A program made the translations under genes and the position numbers. Positions 1-8,395 of a DNA stretch of 64,000 nucleotides are shown one piece after another. The notes beneath the pieces are model-generated. The model had not been told where the DNA came from and made no database searches. It saw only the letters and a list, made by a program, of their open reading frames with translations. The stretch spans positions 2,356,001 to 2,420,000 of the forward strand of contig NZ_JAFBBY010000001.1 of NCBI RefSeq assembly GCF_016907515.1, in the 5' to 3' direction. The DNA comes from Nocardioides nitrophenolicus (GTDB taxonomy: Bacteria; Actinomycetota; Actinomycetes; Propionibacteriales; Nocardioidaceae). Positions within the stretch are counted from its first letter, which is position 1. Each line of letters opens with the position of its first letter.

Positions 1-260
1 AACCCACCCAGGCGCGCACAGACGCGACGCCATGCCGACATCGGCATAGAACTTCCCCCTTGGTCCGAAAGGCCGAACTGCGGTGTCCCGGGGAGCGGCC
101 CTGAAGTGACCACACCCCCCAGCAAGGCCAGTCGTGGACACTAGGGGTCGGAGCGGGACGGGGATGGCCGCCAGCATGCAAAGTTCGCAGAATGGGTGTT
201 TTCAGTCGGCGTCCCGCACGTCGACGCACGGCGCCTCGTTCGTGGCCGTGCGCCCGACGC
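1..260. other. Non-coding edge region with a 16-bp palindrome
   Basis: No convincing gene is seen here. It lies downstream of the leftward CHAT gene and belongs to a neighbour outside the window. The only structure I see is the palindrome ATGCCGA-CA-TCGGCAT at 32-47, which has the look of a regulator binding site, but no gene it could control lies inside the window. Confidence 0.4.
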
Positions 261-2795
261 TCACACGCCCAGCGCGAGGAAGGCGGCCGCGGTGCCGGCC
301 GCGACCGGGTCGCCGGCGACCTGCCGGCGTACCTCCCACAGCGCGGTCGCCGGGTCGCTGCCCCGCGCGAGCGCCGCGTGCAGGTCGACCATCAGCATCG
401 AGGTCGCGGCGTCGTTGACCTCGCCGACGCTGCAGACCAGGCCCGCGGTGCCGAGCGAGAACAGCGCCGCCGCCAGCCCGAGCAGCTCCTCGGCACCGAC
501 CGGAGCCATCACGCCGGACTCGCAGGCCGACAGCACGACGCGGTACGGCGCCCGCGGCACCCGCTCCAGGTCGTGCACGGTCAGCGGCCCGTCGGCCAGG
601 TCGAGCGCCGAGAACAGGGGGCTGTCGGCGCGGAAGCGCCCGTGGGCGGCCAGGTGGACCAGGCCGGCGCCGTCGAGGTGGGCCAGCACCGCGTCGAGGG
701 TGGCGTTCGGCCCGTCGAGGAGCACGGCGTCCGGGTGCCGCCGCGCCAGGACCGGCACCTCCGCGCCGCCGCTCGCCAGGGCCGGTCCGGCGACGAGGAC
801 GGTGCCGGCATCCCGGGGTGGCGACGTGGCGCGGGCACGCAGCCACTGGCCCGCCGACGGGACCACCGCGAACGGCCGGTCGCCGAGTACCGGCAGCAGT
901 GACCAGGCCAGGCCGTGCAGCCGGGCGGTCGGCGCCAGCACGATCGCGGTGTCGGGGAGGAGGCGTACGGCGTCGCCGAGGATCGCCTCCTGGAGGGCCC
1001 TGCCGACGGCGGCGGTGTCGGCCGGCCGGCCGCGGGCCGCCCTCCGCAGCAGCATCCCCGCCGGCCCCAACAGGTCGGCGATCTGGGCGGTGCTCCCGGC
1101 CACGCGACGGCGTACCTGCCCGGCGTGGACGACCACGACGTGGAGGCTCCCGTCGACGTCGACCAGCTCGACCAGGCAGGCATCGCGGGTGGCCGCGACG
1201 ATCTCCTCGACTCCCGCCGGCCGCTGCTGGGCGGCCGTGGTCGCCGACAGGGTGTGGCTCTCCGCCCGCACCGCCCGCTCCAGCCTCCGGCGCTCCCGCT
1301 CGAGCTCCTCGGTCTCCGCGCCCTCCTGGCGGGCCTCGGCGAGCTGCCGCCCGTTGTCGCGGAGCGCCGCCAGGGACGCCGGGATGGTCGCCGCGTCCGA
1401 GGTCGCCGGCGGCTGCGCCAGCGCCGTCGCCCGGGTCCGCTCGCTCCAGCGCAGCAGGGTCCGGGCATCGCCGGCCGCGTGCCGCAGCGCGATCGTGGTC
1501 AGCTCGCGTCCGTGGGTCGTCGCCAGCGCGCGGAGCTCGGAGGAGCCGATCAGGCGCCGGTGCTCGTCGATCGCGTCCAACCCCGCCGCGGCCGCCCGCA
1601 GCACCCCGCCCCGGTCGGCGCGCTCCTCGCGCGCCAGGGCGCCGGCGTACCAGGCACCGGCGCGGACCAGGGCGTTCGGATGGTGGCGGTACGACGCCGC
1701 CCGGGTCCAGAGGTCGAGCCGGTCCTCGCCGTCCGAGAGACGGCCGGCGAGGGTGAGGGCGAGCGGTGCCTCGGGGGCGTGCTCCTCGTCGAGGGCGACC
1801 GCCAGCCTGGTCGCACGACCGCGGCTCACCGCCTCACCGACCAGCAGCCGCGCTCGCAGCCCGACCAGCTCGGCCCGGTCGCGGTGCCACGCTCGACGCT
1901 GGCGCTGGAACATCCGCTGCGCGGTCCGCGCCTCGTCGAGGGCCCGGCCGCCGTCACCCAGCGCCAGCAGCGCGGTCGCGTGGAGCAGGTGCAGCTCGGC
2001 CTGGTCGACGGCAGGGAGGTCACCCTGCTCCAGGAAGCGCGCGATCAGGTCGACCGCCTCCCGTGCGAGCCCGGCGGCAAGGTACGCGCCGGCGTGGGGG
2101 GCGGCGCCGGCGTACCGGACCGGTCGGCCCAGGGCGCGGTACTCGGCCGCGGCCTCGGCGTGGATCCGCAGCCCGGTCGCGAGATCGCCGGCGGCGGTCG
2201 CGATCTCGGCGCGGTTCTCGAGCGCGGTCAGCCGCTCGAGCCGCGCACCCGTCCGGGCCAGGAGTCGCTCGGCACGTCGGGTCTCCTCCTCGGCCGCGCC
2301 GAGGCGGCCGTGGCGCAGCTCCAGGTCACCGAGCCAGATCCGGGTCCGGGCCTCCCACAGCTCGTCGCCCACCTCGATCAGGGCGTCCCGCGAGGACCGG
2401 AGGACGGGAACGGCGTCCTCGTCGCGCCCGAGCAGGACGAGGGCTCCAGCTCGGCGCATGCCGATCCGGGCGGCCAGGGCTCCGGTGGCGCCCTCCGCCG
2501 CTCGGGTCAGCTCGGCGAGTCCGGCGCGGCTGCGGCCGGCGAAGACCAAGGTGGCGCCGAGCGTGGCCCGCACGTCCCTCTCCCGGTCGGGAGCCGCGGC
2601 ACGGCGCGCCGAGCGCAGCGCGGCGCGCAGCTCCCGGAGGGCCAGCTCGTGGTCGCCCCGTTCCCGGTGCACGATGCCGAGACACTGATGGGCGTAGGAG
2701 CTGGCGAGCGGATCCGCCGGTCCGGCCAGCAGCAGCTCGGCGCGCGCCCGCCCCTCCTCGGGGTCCTCGAGCGCGAGGTCGAGCAGTTCCTCCAT
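261..2795 (-). CDS. TPR-CHAT caspase-like protease
   Basis: An 844-residue protein. Roughly the first 500 residues are alanine/arginine-rich helical repeats of TPR type, for example LASSYAHQCLGIVHRERGDH near the N-terminus. The C-terminal part, from about residue 560, is a CHAT domain (clan CD, caspase/separase-like). Its catalytic dyad is visible as His718 in HLAAHG and Cys758 in LSACESG. No signal peptide or membrane segment is seen, so it should be cytoplasmic. The ATG has AAAGGAG about 14 bases upstream. It is divergent from the subtilisin gene across 97 bp, so the two probably share a promoter region. CHAT proteins generally cleave a dedicated protein target when a partner activates them. 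Target and trigger are unknown here. Domain call is firm; role is inference. Confidence 0.88.
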   Translation of the reverse strand: MEELLDLALEDPEEGRARAELLLAGPADPLASSYAHQCLGIVHRERGDHELALRELRAALRSARRAAAPDRERDVRATLGATLVFAGRSRAGLAELTRAAEGATGALAARIGMRRAGALVLLGRDEDAVPVLRSSRDALIEVGDELWEARTRIWLGDLELRHGRLGAAEEETRRAERLLARTGARLERLTALENRAEIATAAGDLATGLRIHAEAAAEYRALGRPVRYAGAAPHAGAYLAAGLAREAVDLIARFLEQGDLPAVDQAELHLLHATALLALGDGGRALDEARTAQRMFQRQRRAWHRDRAELVGLRARLLVGEAVSRGRATRLAVALDEEHAPEAPLALTLAGRLSDGEDRLDLWTRAASYRHHPNALVRAGAWYAGALAREERADRGGVLRAAAAGLDAIDEHRRLIGSSELRALATTHGRELTTIALRHAAGDARTLLRWSERTRATALAQPPATSDAATIPASLAALRDNGRQLAEARQEGAETEELERERRRLERAVRAESHTLSATTAAQQRPAGVEEIVAATRDACLVELVDVDGSLHVVVVHAGQVRRRVAGSTAQIADLLGPAGMLLRRAARGRPADTAAVGRALQEAILGDAVRLLPDTAIVLAPTARLHGLAWSLLPVLGDRPFAVVPSAGQWLRARATSPPRDAGTVLVAGPALASGGAEVPVLARRHPDAVLLDGPNATLDAVLAHLDGAGLVHLAAHGRFRADSPLFSALDLADGPLTVHDLERVPRAPYRVVLSACESGVMAPVGAEELLGLAAALFSLGTAGLVCSVGEVNDAATSMLMVDLHAALARGSDPATALWEVRRQVAGDPVAAGTAAAFLALGV

Positions 2796-2892
2796 CGGCG
2801 GTCTGTGCTCCTTTACGAGACCCGCGCGGCAGAACTACGTTAGCGCCGCCGGCGGGCCACGGCTGCCCGCCACCTCGCCCTCAGGAGCGGCC

Positions 2893-4284
2893 ATGAACGA
2901 CCCCGACCGACCCAGCCTTCCGGCCGGCCTGCTGCGCGAGCTGCTGCGCAGACTGCGCCTCTCCCGCCCTCGCCCACCTCGCGACGTCCCGGCCGAGCGA
3001 CTGCGTGCCCAGGTCCGGGTGATCCGGGACGCGATGCGGGGCCCCGGGGTCCTCGGCGCGCCGGCGAAGGGAAGCCAACCGCCCCGCGACGACGCGGACG
3101 TCGACTACCTGTACCGGCCCCGGCACGCCCTGGTCCGGCGCGAGGATCTCGGCAGGCTGGAGGAGTACTTCGCGACCGACGAGAACCGCAAGCGGTTCAC
3201 CGGAGAGCTCGCCGCCCGCGAGACCCGGGTCCTCGACCTGGTGCTGGCCGCCCTGCCCTCGCGCGTGGACGGACGGGACGACGTCCTGGCGACGCTGGAG
3301 GAGCTGGAACGCTCCCGGGTCGTCGAGCGCGGCACGGTCACCCCCGACCACGTCGTGTACGTGACCCCTCGGGGCTTCATGTGCCCCGCCACCGAGCCGG
3401 AGACCCCGCACCGCCACACCCAGCCCTGGCCCGCCGCCCAGACGTCGCCGGGCCGGCTGGCGGGCCGGGACCGGGTCCGGGTGGCGGTGGTCGACACCGG
3501 GCTGTGGACCGACGCCGTGGGAAGTGCCCGGACGCCGTGGCTGGCGGTGGGCGACGTGGTGGCCGACCCGAGCGACGTCGAGACGGTGAACCCCGCGGCG
3601 ATCCACCCGTACGCCGGCCACGGCACCTTCGTCGCCGGCGTGATCAGCTGCCTGGCCCCCGACACCCGGATCGAGGTGGAGGGCGTGCTCGTCCACGGGG
3701 GCGCGGTGTTCGAGTCCGAGATCGTGCAGCAGCTCCACGAGGCGATCGAGGACGACGACCGTCCGCAGGTGATCAGCATCTCGGCCGGCACCCACACCCG
3801 CGGCGACTTCGCGCTGCTCGGGTTCGAGCTGCTCGGCCGGTCCCACGAGCTGCGCGAGCGGGACGACGTACTGATCGTCGCGGCGGCGGGCAACGACTCC
3901 AGCGACCGGCCGTTCTGGCCCGCGGCCTTCCCGTGGGTGGTGTCGGTCGGCTCGGTGGACCCGGACGCGAGCGTCTCCGACTTCTCGAACGTCGGACCGT
4001 GGGTCGACGTGTACGCGCGCGGCCGCGACCTGGTCAACGCCTTCCCCAAGGGCAGCTACACCTGCCACGAGCCGCCGCACGTGGGCGAGGTGCGCACCTT
4101 CGACGGGCTCGCCCAGTGGAGCGGGACGTCGTTCGCGACGCCCGTCGTCACCGGGCTGATCGCCGCGCGGATGCGGGAGACCGGGCAGTCCGCGCGGGCG
4201 GCCTGGCAGGACGTCGCCGCGACCGCGACACCCCGGACCGATCCGCGGGGCGGGGCGATCCAGGTGGTCGGGCCGCTGACCTGA
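2893..4284 (+). CDS. Cytoplasmic S8 family serine peptidase (subtilisin-like)
   Basis: A 463-residue protein whose S8 catalytic residues are all visible: Asp201 in VAVVDTGLW, His243 in GHGTFVAG, the oxyanion Asn334 in AAGNDS and Ser413 in GTSFATPVV. About 190 residues precede the peptidase domain. They carry no secretion signal and do not look like a normal inhibitor prodomain, so the enzyme probably acts inside the cell. ATG start with GGAGCGGCC just upstream. It is divergent from the CHAT protease and convergent with the small-protein/sigma pair (9 bp between stops). Two proteases of different classes next to a sigma factor suggest a regulated proteolytic response rather than nutrient digestion. 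Domain call certain, role inferred. Confidence 0.9.
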   Translation: MNDPDRPSLPAGLLRELLRRLRLSRPRPPRDVPAERLRAQVRVIRDAMRGPGVLGAPAKGSQPPRDDADVDYLYRPRHALVRREDLGRLEEYFATDENRKRFTGELAARETRVLDLVLAALPSRVDGRDDVLATLEELERSRVVERGTVTPDHVVYVTPRGFMCPATEPETPHRHTQPWPAAQTSPGRLAGRDRVRVAVVDTGLWTDAVGSARTPWLAVGDVVADPSDVETVNPAAIHPYAGHGTFVAGVISCLAPDTRIEVEGVLVHGGAVFESEIVQQLHEAIEDDDRPQVISISAGTHTRGDFALLGFELLGRSHELRERDDVLIVAAAGNDSSDRPFWPAAFPWVVSVGSVDPDASVSDFSNVGPWVDVYARGRDLVNAFPKGSYTCHEPPHVGEVRTFDGLAQWSGTSFATPVVTGLIAARMRETGQSARAAWQDVAATATPRTDPRGGAIQVVGPLT

Positions 4285-4293
4285 GCGCGGCGC

Positions 4294-4749
4294 TCAGAGC
4301 GCGACCCAGGGCGTGGTGAGGGACCACCCGCCCTGGTCGACGACGAAGCGGACGGTGCCGGACCGCACGCCCTCGAGCCGGAAGAACCCGGCGGCGTCGG
4401 CGACGGCGCTGACCGCGTCCGCGTCGGGGCGCTCCAGCAGCACGGCGGCGGGGTCGGGCGCCGTGGCGGCGGCGCCGGCTCCGATCACCTGGCCGAGCAC
4501 GGTCTCGCCGTCGACCTCCACCTCGAGGGTGAGCCCGCCGTGCCCGAAGGAGAGGGTGCGGGGGCCGTCGGCACCGGAGCGGACGGCGGCGCCGGGGTCG
4601 AGGGCGGAGTCGTGGAGCAGCTCGGCGAGCTCGGCGTCGACCGAGCGCCAGGTGAAGGCGGCGCGGGCCGCCGTTCGCCGCCGGTCGCTGACCGCGGCCT
4701 CCTCGGCGACGGCCCGTCCGAGCAGCGCCATGAGCTCGTCGTCGTTCAC
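4294..4749 (-). CDS. Small beta-rich protein coupled to the ECF sigma factor
   Basis: A 151-residue protein starting at a GTG directly after the sigma factor stop, with GGTGGAGG upstream, so the two are translated together. Residues 1-50 are helical (LMALLGRAVAEEAAV, then AFTWRSVDAELAELLHD). Residues 65-151 are beta-rich, and the stretch ending DAAGFFRLEGVRSGTVRFVV resembles a carboxypeptidase-regulatory-like fold. No membrane segment and no zinc anti-sigma motif is seen. Position suggests an anti-sigma, sensor or substrate protein for the locus, but no family function is known to me. Confidence 0.7.
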   Translation of the reverse strand: MNDDELMALLGRAVAEEAAVSDRRRTAARAAFTWRSVDAELAELLHDSALDPGAAVRSGADGPRTLSFGHGGLTLEVEVDGETVLGQVIGAGAAATAPDPAAVLLERPDADAVSAVADAAGFFRLEGVRSGTVRFVVDQGGWSLTTPWVAL

Positions 4750-5319
4750 TCAGACCACCTCCACCAGTCGGCGCAGCGTGGGGGTGCGCCGCAGCTGCTC
4801 GAGCGCGCGGGCGCGGGTCGGGCCGATGCTCCCGATCGGGATGCCGAGGCGGCGGCTGATCTCCTCGTAGCCGACCGGTGGGTCGGCGAGCAGGAGCAGC
4901 AGCAGCGCCCGGCGCGCCTCGGGAAGCGCGGCGAGCGCCTCGCGGAGCAGCTGGCGGCTCTCGGCGGCCAGCAGGTCGATGCCGGCGCTGTCGTCGATGA
5001 CGGCGTCGAGCCCGGTCGCGTCCTGCGGGTCGACCGGGCGGACCCGGCCCCGGGCGGACAGCAGGCGCAGGCACTCGTTGCGGGTCGTCGTACGGATCCA
5101 GCCGGGGAGTGCGGCGGGCTCGCGCAGGTCGCCGAGATGCTCGACGAGCCGCAGCCACACGGTCTGGCTGACGTCGTCGCCGTCGGCCTCGGCGAGCCGG
5201 TGGCCGCGGATGATGGCGTCGACGAGCGGGAGGAAGCGGTCCACGATCGCGTCCCACGCATCTCGATCTCCTTCCCGCGCCGCGGGGACGAGCGCCGACA
5301 GCGGCGAGTCCACGACCAC
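4750..5319 (-). CDS. ECF-type RNA polymerase sigma factor of the CHAT/S8 locus
   Basis: Sigma-70 region 2 is seen around LVDAIIRGHRLAEADGDDVSQ and the following WIRTTTRNE segment. Region 4 is seen around ALPEARRALLLLLLADPPVGYEEISRRLG. I place the start at the GTG at 5319 because AAGGGGG lies about 7 bases upstream. A longer reading frame with an ATG at 5358 exists but has no comparable ribosome site. The protein would have 189 residues. No membrane anti-sigma factor lies nearby. The immediate partner is the small beta-rich protein, and the two proteases lie beyond it. The simplest reading is that this sigma factor transcribes the protease genes, or is itself controlled by cleavage. Confidence 0.85.
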   Translation of the reverse strand: MVVDSPLSALVPAAREGDRDAWDAIVDRFLPLVDAIIRGHRLAEADGDDVSQTVWLRLVEHLGDLREPAALPGWIRTTTRNECLRLLSARGRVRPVDPQDATGLDAVIDDSAGIDLLAAESRQLLREALAALPEARRALLLLLLADPPVGYEEISRRLGIPIGSIGPTRARALEQLRRTPTLRRLVEVV

Positions 5320-5392
5320 ACCCGACCCCCTTCGCGACGCGAGAGCTTGCGGATGCATCGTCCCGCACATCGGACCCGCGAGCCAGTGCCGC

Positions 5393-5417
5393 TGATACGT
5401 CGAGCTCGCGCGTATCA
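5393..5417. promoter_or_regulatory. Inverted repeat between sigma factor and LuxR-type gene
   Basis: Perfect 7-base arms TGATACG (5393-5399) and CGTATCA (5411-5417) flank a self-complementary centre (CGAGCTCG). The site is the only palindrome in the divergent intergenic region, so it is a candidate operator for either gene. Binding protein unknown. Confidence 0.4.
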
Positions 5418-5445
5418 CCGACCCAGGCCGGCGACTCCTCCTCCC

Positions 5446-6057
5446 ATGACCTGGAGCATCCACGAGCGTCTACGCATCATCCGCGTGGTCGAGGCGGTCG
5501 CCGCCGTCGACATGAGTGGCGCGCTGCCCTGGCGCGAGGAGTGGAGCACCTACTTCGGCGGCCCGGTCGGGCTGCTCGCCGCGCTCCGCGCCCACGGCGC
5601 GCACGGCGCGCACGGGAGGCCGGCGCCACCCGAGCCGGAGGACGACGACCTGGACGACCTCGGCGACGACCGCAGGATCCGGCGCAGCGCGCTGGGGGTG
5701 CGCGCGATCCTGGACCGGTACGACGCCGCCGGCTCGACCGAGCCGGTGCTCCTGCGGCTCACACCGCGGCGGCGCCCCGGGGCGCCGATGCGCGCGCGCC
5801 GGACGAGCACCGTCGAGCTCACCACCCTCGCCGCGGCCCGCCTGGACCGGCTCAGCCGCCGGCAGCGCCGGGTGCTCGAGCTGGTCGCGCTCGGGCAGTC
5901 GGAGGCGGCCATCGCGGCGGTGCTCGTGCTGCGCCCGGAGACGGTCGCGGAGCTGCGTGCCGAGGCGTTCCGCACGCTCGGGCTCACCCCGTCACGCCAT
6001 CTGGACCACCGGCTGCTGGCGATCTTGACCCTGCAGCAGGCCCAGGGCGTGTCCTAG
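5446..6057 (+). CDS. LuxR/GerE-type helix-turn-helix protein
   Basis: 203 residues. The C-terminal 60 residues (RLSRRQRRVLELVALGQSE, then AIAAVLVLRPETVAELRAEA) match a GerE-type helix-turn-helix. The N-terminal 120 residues have no recognised receiver or ligand-binding domain and include the short repeat HGAHGAHG and an acidic patch. No good ribosome site precedes the ATG, so a leaderless or weakly translated message is possible. It is divergent from the protease-locus sigma factor and its stop overlaps that of the convergent MarR gene by 4 bases. It could regulate the sigma factor; the evidence is position only. Confidence 0.6.
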   Translation: MTWSIHERLRIIRVVEAVAAVDMSGALPWREEWSTYFGGPVGLLAALRAHGAHGAHGRPAPPEPEDDDLDDLGDDRRIRRSALGVRAILDRYDAAGSTEPVLLRLTPRRRPGAPMRARRTSTVELTTLAAARLDRLSRRQRRVLELVALGQSEAAIAAVLVLRPETVAELRAEAFRTLGLTPSRHLDHRLLAILTLQQAQGVS

Positions 6058-6566
6058 CCTCGATCCTCGCGCTCCTCGGCGCGCACGGTGACCTTCTTGA
6101 GCAGCCGGTTCAAGGTGGTCAGCTCGCGCTGGGTGAGCGCCTCGGCGAGGTCGTCCTCGGCCCGGCCGCGGATGTCCATCGCCCGCCGCCAGATCGCGAT
6201 CCCGGCCTTGGTGACCTCCACGATCACCCGGCGCCGGTCGTCGACGCCGGGGAGCCGACGGATCCAGCCGGCCTTCTCGAGCCCGTCGAGCCGCCCGGTC
6301 ATCCCGGCACCGGAGACGCCGAGCTCGGTGGCGAGCTCCGTCGGCGAGGCGGATCCGGGCGTGTCGCGGATCATGAGCACGTGGAGGGTCTCGTACTCGA
6401 AGTCGCTCAGCCCGACCTCGGCGACGGCGCGCTGCTTGGCACGGCGCAGGTAGCGGTCGATCCGGTGCACGCGGGAGAACGCGCCCTCGACCTCCTCGTC
6501 GAAGGCCACGTCCAGCCAGTGGTCCTTCCAGCGCGCGACGTGGCGGTCCGTCCAGTCCTCGGCCAT
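6054..6566 (-). CDS. MarR family transcriptional regulator
   Basis: 170 residues with a central winged helix-turn-helix: SPTELATELGVSGAGMTGRL as recognition region, followed by the wing LPGVDDRRRVIVEVTKAG, whose DxRR motif is typical of MarR proteins. It lies 9 bp downstream of a membrane protein gene on the same strand, and that pair is divergent from an MFS transporter. MarR proteins commonly repress a neighbouring efflux pump and themselves. The palindrome at 7129-7146 is a plausible operator serving both directions. The inducer cannot be read from sequence. Confidence 0.9.
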   Translation of the reverse strand: MAEDWTDRHVARWKDHWLDVAFDEEVEGAFSRVHRIDRYLRRAKQRAVAEVGLSDFEYETLHVLMIRDTPGSASPTELATELGVSGAGMTGRLDGLEKAGWIRRLPGVDDRRRVIVEVTKAGIAIWRRAMDIRGRAEDDLAEALTQRELTTLNRLLKKVTVRAEEREDRG

Positions 6567-6575
6567 GGCCGAACG

Positions 6576-7073
6576 CTACTGCGGACGTCCCCGCCAGCGA
6601 CCGACGAGACCCGCGCCGAGGAGCATCACGGCGACGAGCGGGAACAGGTACTCCGGCAGCGAGAACCAGAAGTACGTCGAGGGCAGGTCGCGCGCGAACT
6701 CGAAGAAGCTGCGCACGTCGGCGACGTACCAGAGGAAGGGCAGCAGTCCCCAGACCACGCCGGCCAGCAGGGGCCCGAGGCCGGAGACCCGGGCGCACGC
6801 GACGACGGCGAGCAGGATCAGGCCACCCGCGAACATCTGGAGCAGCTCGCCGGCGGCCTCGCCGTTGTCGAAGGTCCGGGCCAGCACCTGGCGATAGCTC
6901 CCGGCGCCGTGGTCGAACACCAGGACGCCGACGGGCGTCAGCACCAGCGCGACGACCACACTGGCGAGATGTCGCAGCACCATCGACGAGCGGCGGCCGG
7001 GCGTGGCCGGCCGGAAGGGGGCCGGGCCGTGCGGAGGAGGGGGCGGGGTGGGGAGAGCACCGGTCTCGGTCAT
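6576..7073 (-). CDS. Four-helix membrane protein, function unknown
   Basis: 165 residues. A proline-rich cytoplasmic N-terminus (about 35 residues) is followed by four hydrophobic segments at roughly residues 37-55, 80-97, 99-116 and 138-158. No catalytic motif is visible. It is first in an operon with the MarR regulator. ATG start with CAGGAT upstream. Its promoter lies in the shared divergent region with the MFS gene, so it is probably under the same MarR control and may be an accessory membrane component. That role is inference from position only. Confidence 0.7.
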   Translation of the reverse strand: MTETGALPTPPPPPHGPAPFRPATPGRRSSMVLRHLASVVVALVLTPVGVLVFDHGAGSYRQVLARTFDNGEAAGELLQMFAGGLILLAVVACARVSGLGPLLAGVVWGLLPFLWYVADVRSFFEFARDLPSTYFWFSLPEYLFPLVAVMLLGAGLVGRWRGRPQ

Positions 7074-7128
7074 GGTCGCGATCCTGCCCCTGCGGCGTAC
7101 CGGACGAAACGGGTATTTCGCTTCCTAA

Positions 7129-7146
7129 TACTTCGTCAGCGAAGTA
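7129..7146. promoter_or_regulatory. Candidate MarR operator
   Basis: The inverted repeat TACTTCG-TCAG-CGAAGTA sits 10 bases before the MFS start and overlaps a TAATAC (7126-7131) that could be its -10 box. MarR dimers bind 16-20 bp palindromes of this kind. The site lies in the region shared by the transporter and the membrane protein/MarR operon. Confidence 0.55.
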
Positions 7147-7156
7147 CTCTCCTTCG

Positions 7157-8395
7157 GTGACCACTCCCTCGCCCCTGCGTTCCCGCGACTTCCGGCTGCT
7201 CGTCGGCGGCGTCGCGGTGAGCGGGCTCGGGTCGGCGATGACCCCGGTGGCGCTCGCCTTCGCCGTCCTGGACCTCGGCGGCAGCGCCACCCAGCTCGGC
7301 CTGGTCGTGGCCGCGTTCTCGGCGGCCGAGGTCCTCACCATCCTGTACGGCGGCGTCCTGGGCGACCGGCTCCCCCGCCAGCTCCTCATGCAGGGCTCGT
7401 CCGCGGCGACCGCGGTCAGCCAGGGCGCCTGCGCCGTCGTCCTGATCACCGGCGAGGGCTCGTTGCTGTTCCTCACCCTGATCGGCGTCGTCAACGGCTG
7501 CCTCGGCGCCATCGCCCAGCCGGCGTCCAACGCGATGACCCGCTCGACGGTCACCGAGGCGCAGCTGGGCCGGGCGGTGGTGCTGCGCAGCCTGGCCACC
7601 CAGACCGCGTACGCCGTCGGCTTCGCCCTCGCCGGCGTGATCGTCGCGGTCACCAGCCCGGGGTGGGCGATCGCGGTCGACGCGGCGACGTACGCCGTCG
7701 CGGCGGTGCTGTTCGCGCTGATCCGGGTGCCGAGCACGCCTCCGGCCGCGCGGGAGCGCCTGCTCGCCGAGCTGGCCGACGGCGCCCGCGAGGTGTTCCG
7801 GCACGCCTGGCTGTGGCTGCTGATCGGCCAGGCGCTGCTCTACCACCTGTGCTTCGGCGGCGTGCAGGGCGTGCTCGGGCCGATCGTGGTCGGCGACACG
7901 TGGGGCAAGGAGGCGTGGGGCTGGGCGCTCTCGGCGCTGATGGCCGGCTTCGTCGTCGGCGGCCTGGTGGCGCTGCGCTGGCGGCCCCGCCACCTGCTGC
8001 GCTGGGGCGTGGTGATGCTCTCGCTCACCGCCGCCTTCCCGCTGGCGCTGGCCGCCGCCGGCGACCTGGGCGTCGTGCTCGCGGGCGCGTTCGTGCACGG
8101 CGTCGGGCTCCAGCTGTTCAGCGTCAGCTGGGACCTGGCGATCCAGGAGAACGTCGCGGAGGACATGCTCGCCCGGGTCTACTCCTTCGACTCGGTCGGC
8201 TCGTACGTGTGCCGCCCGCTCGGGCTGGCGCTCACCGGCCCGGTCGCGGCCGTCGTCGGCACCGACCGGTGGCTGGTCGTCGTCGCCGCCGTGATCGGGC
8301 TCAGCTCGCTCGCCGCGCTCGCCGCCCCCTCGGTGCGGCAGCTGACCCGGCGTCCGGCGCCACTGCCCGTGGTTCCGGATTCCGCGCGCATCTGA
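7157..8395 (+). CDS. MFS transporter, probable drug efflux
   Basis: 412 residues with about 12 hydrophobic segments and the MFS loop motif GGVLGDRLPRQ after the second helix. It resembles the MFS_3/EntS-like exporters of actinobacteria. The GTG start has no ribosome site, and the distance to the possible -10 box suggests a very short leader. The C-terminal tail (SARI) and stop codon run into the first arm of the terminator hairpin at 8385-8445. Likely repressed by the neighbouring MarR protein. Substrate unknown. Confidence 0.85.
   Translation: MTTPSPLRSRDFRLLVGGVAVSGLGSAMTPVALAFAVLDLGGSATQLGLVVAAFSAAEVLTILYGGVLGDRLPRQLLMQGSSAATAVSQGACAVVLITGEGSLLFLTLIGVVNGCLGAIAQPASNAMTRSTVTEAQLGRAVVLRSLATQTAYAVGFALAGVIVAVTSPGWAIAVDAATYAVAAVLFALIRVPSTPPAARERLLAELADGAREVFRHAWLWLLIGQALLYHLCFGGVQGVLGPIVVGDTWGKEAWGWALSALMAGFVVGGLVALRWRPRHLLRWGVVMLSLTAAFPLALAAAGDLGVVLAGAFVHGVGLQLFSVSWDLAIQENVAEDMLARVYSFDSVGSYVCRPLGLALTGPVAAVVGTDRWLVVVAAVIGLSSLAALAAPSVRQLTRRPAPLPVVPDSARI

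Noticed and set aside
196..2688. Very long open frames on the plus strand opposite the CHAT gene
   Set aside because: They are rich in Arg, Ser and Ala with no domain, a by-product of high GC on the strand opposite a real gene. The CHAT frame has clear motifs.
4540..5445. Upstream extension of the LuxR-type gene as a 505-residue protein
   Set aside because: The added part runs antisense through the sigma factor gene and has no domain. The ATG at 5446 is the first sensible start.
7098..7118. GTACCGGACGAAACGGG as a further member of the hairpin family
   Set aside because: It resembles one arm of the hairpins, but there is no second arm nearby, and it lies in a promoter rather than at a gene end.
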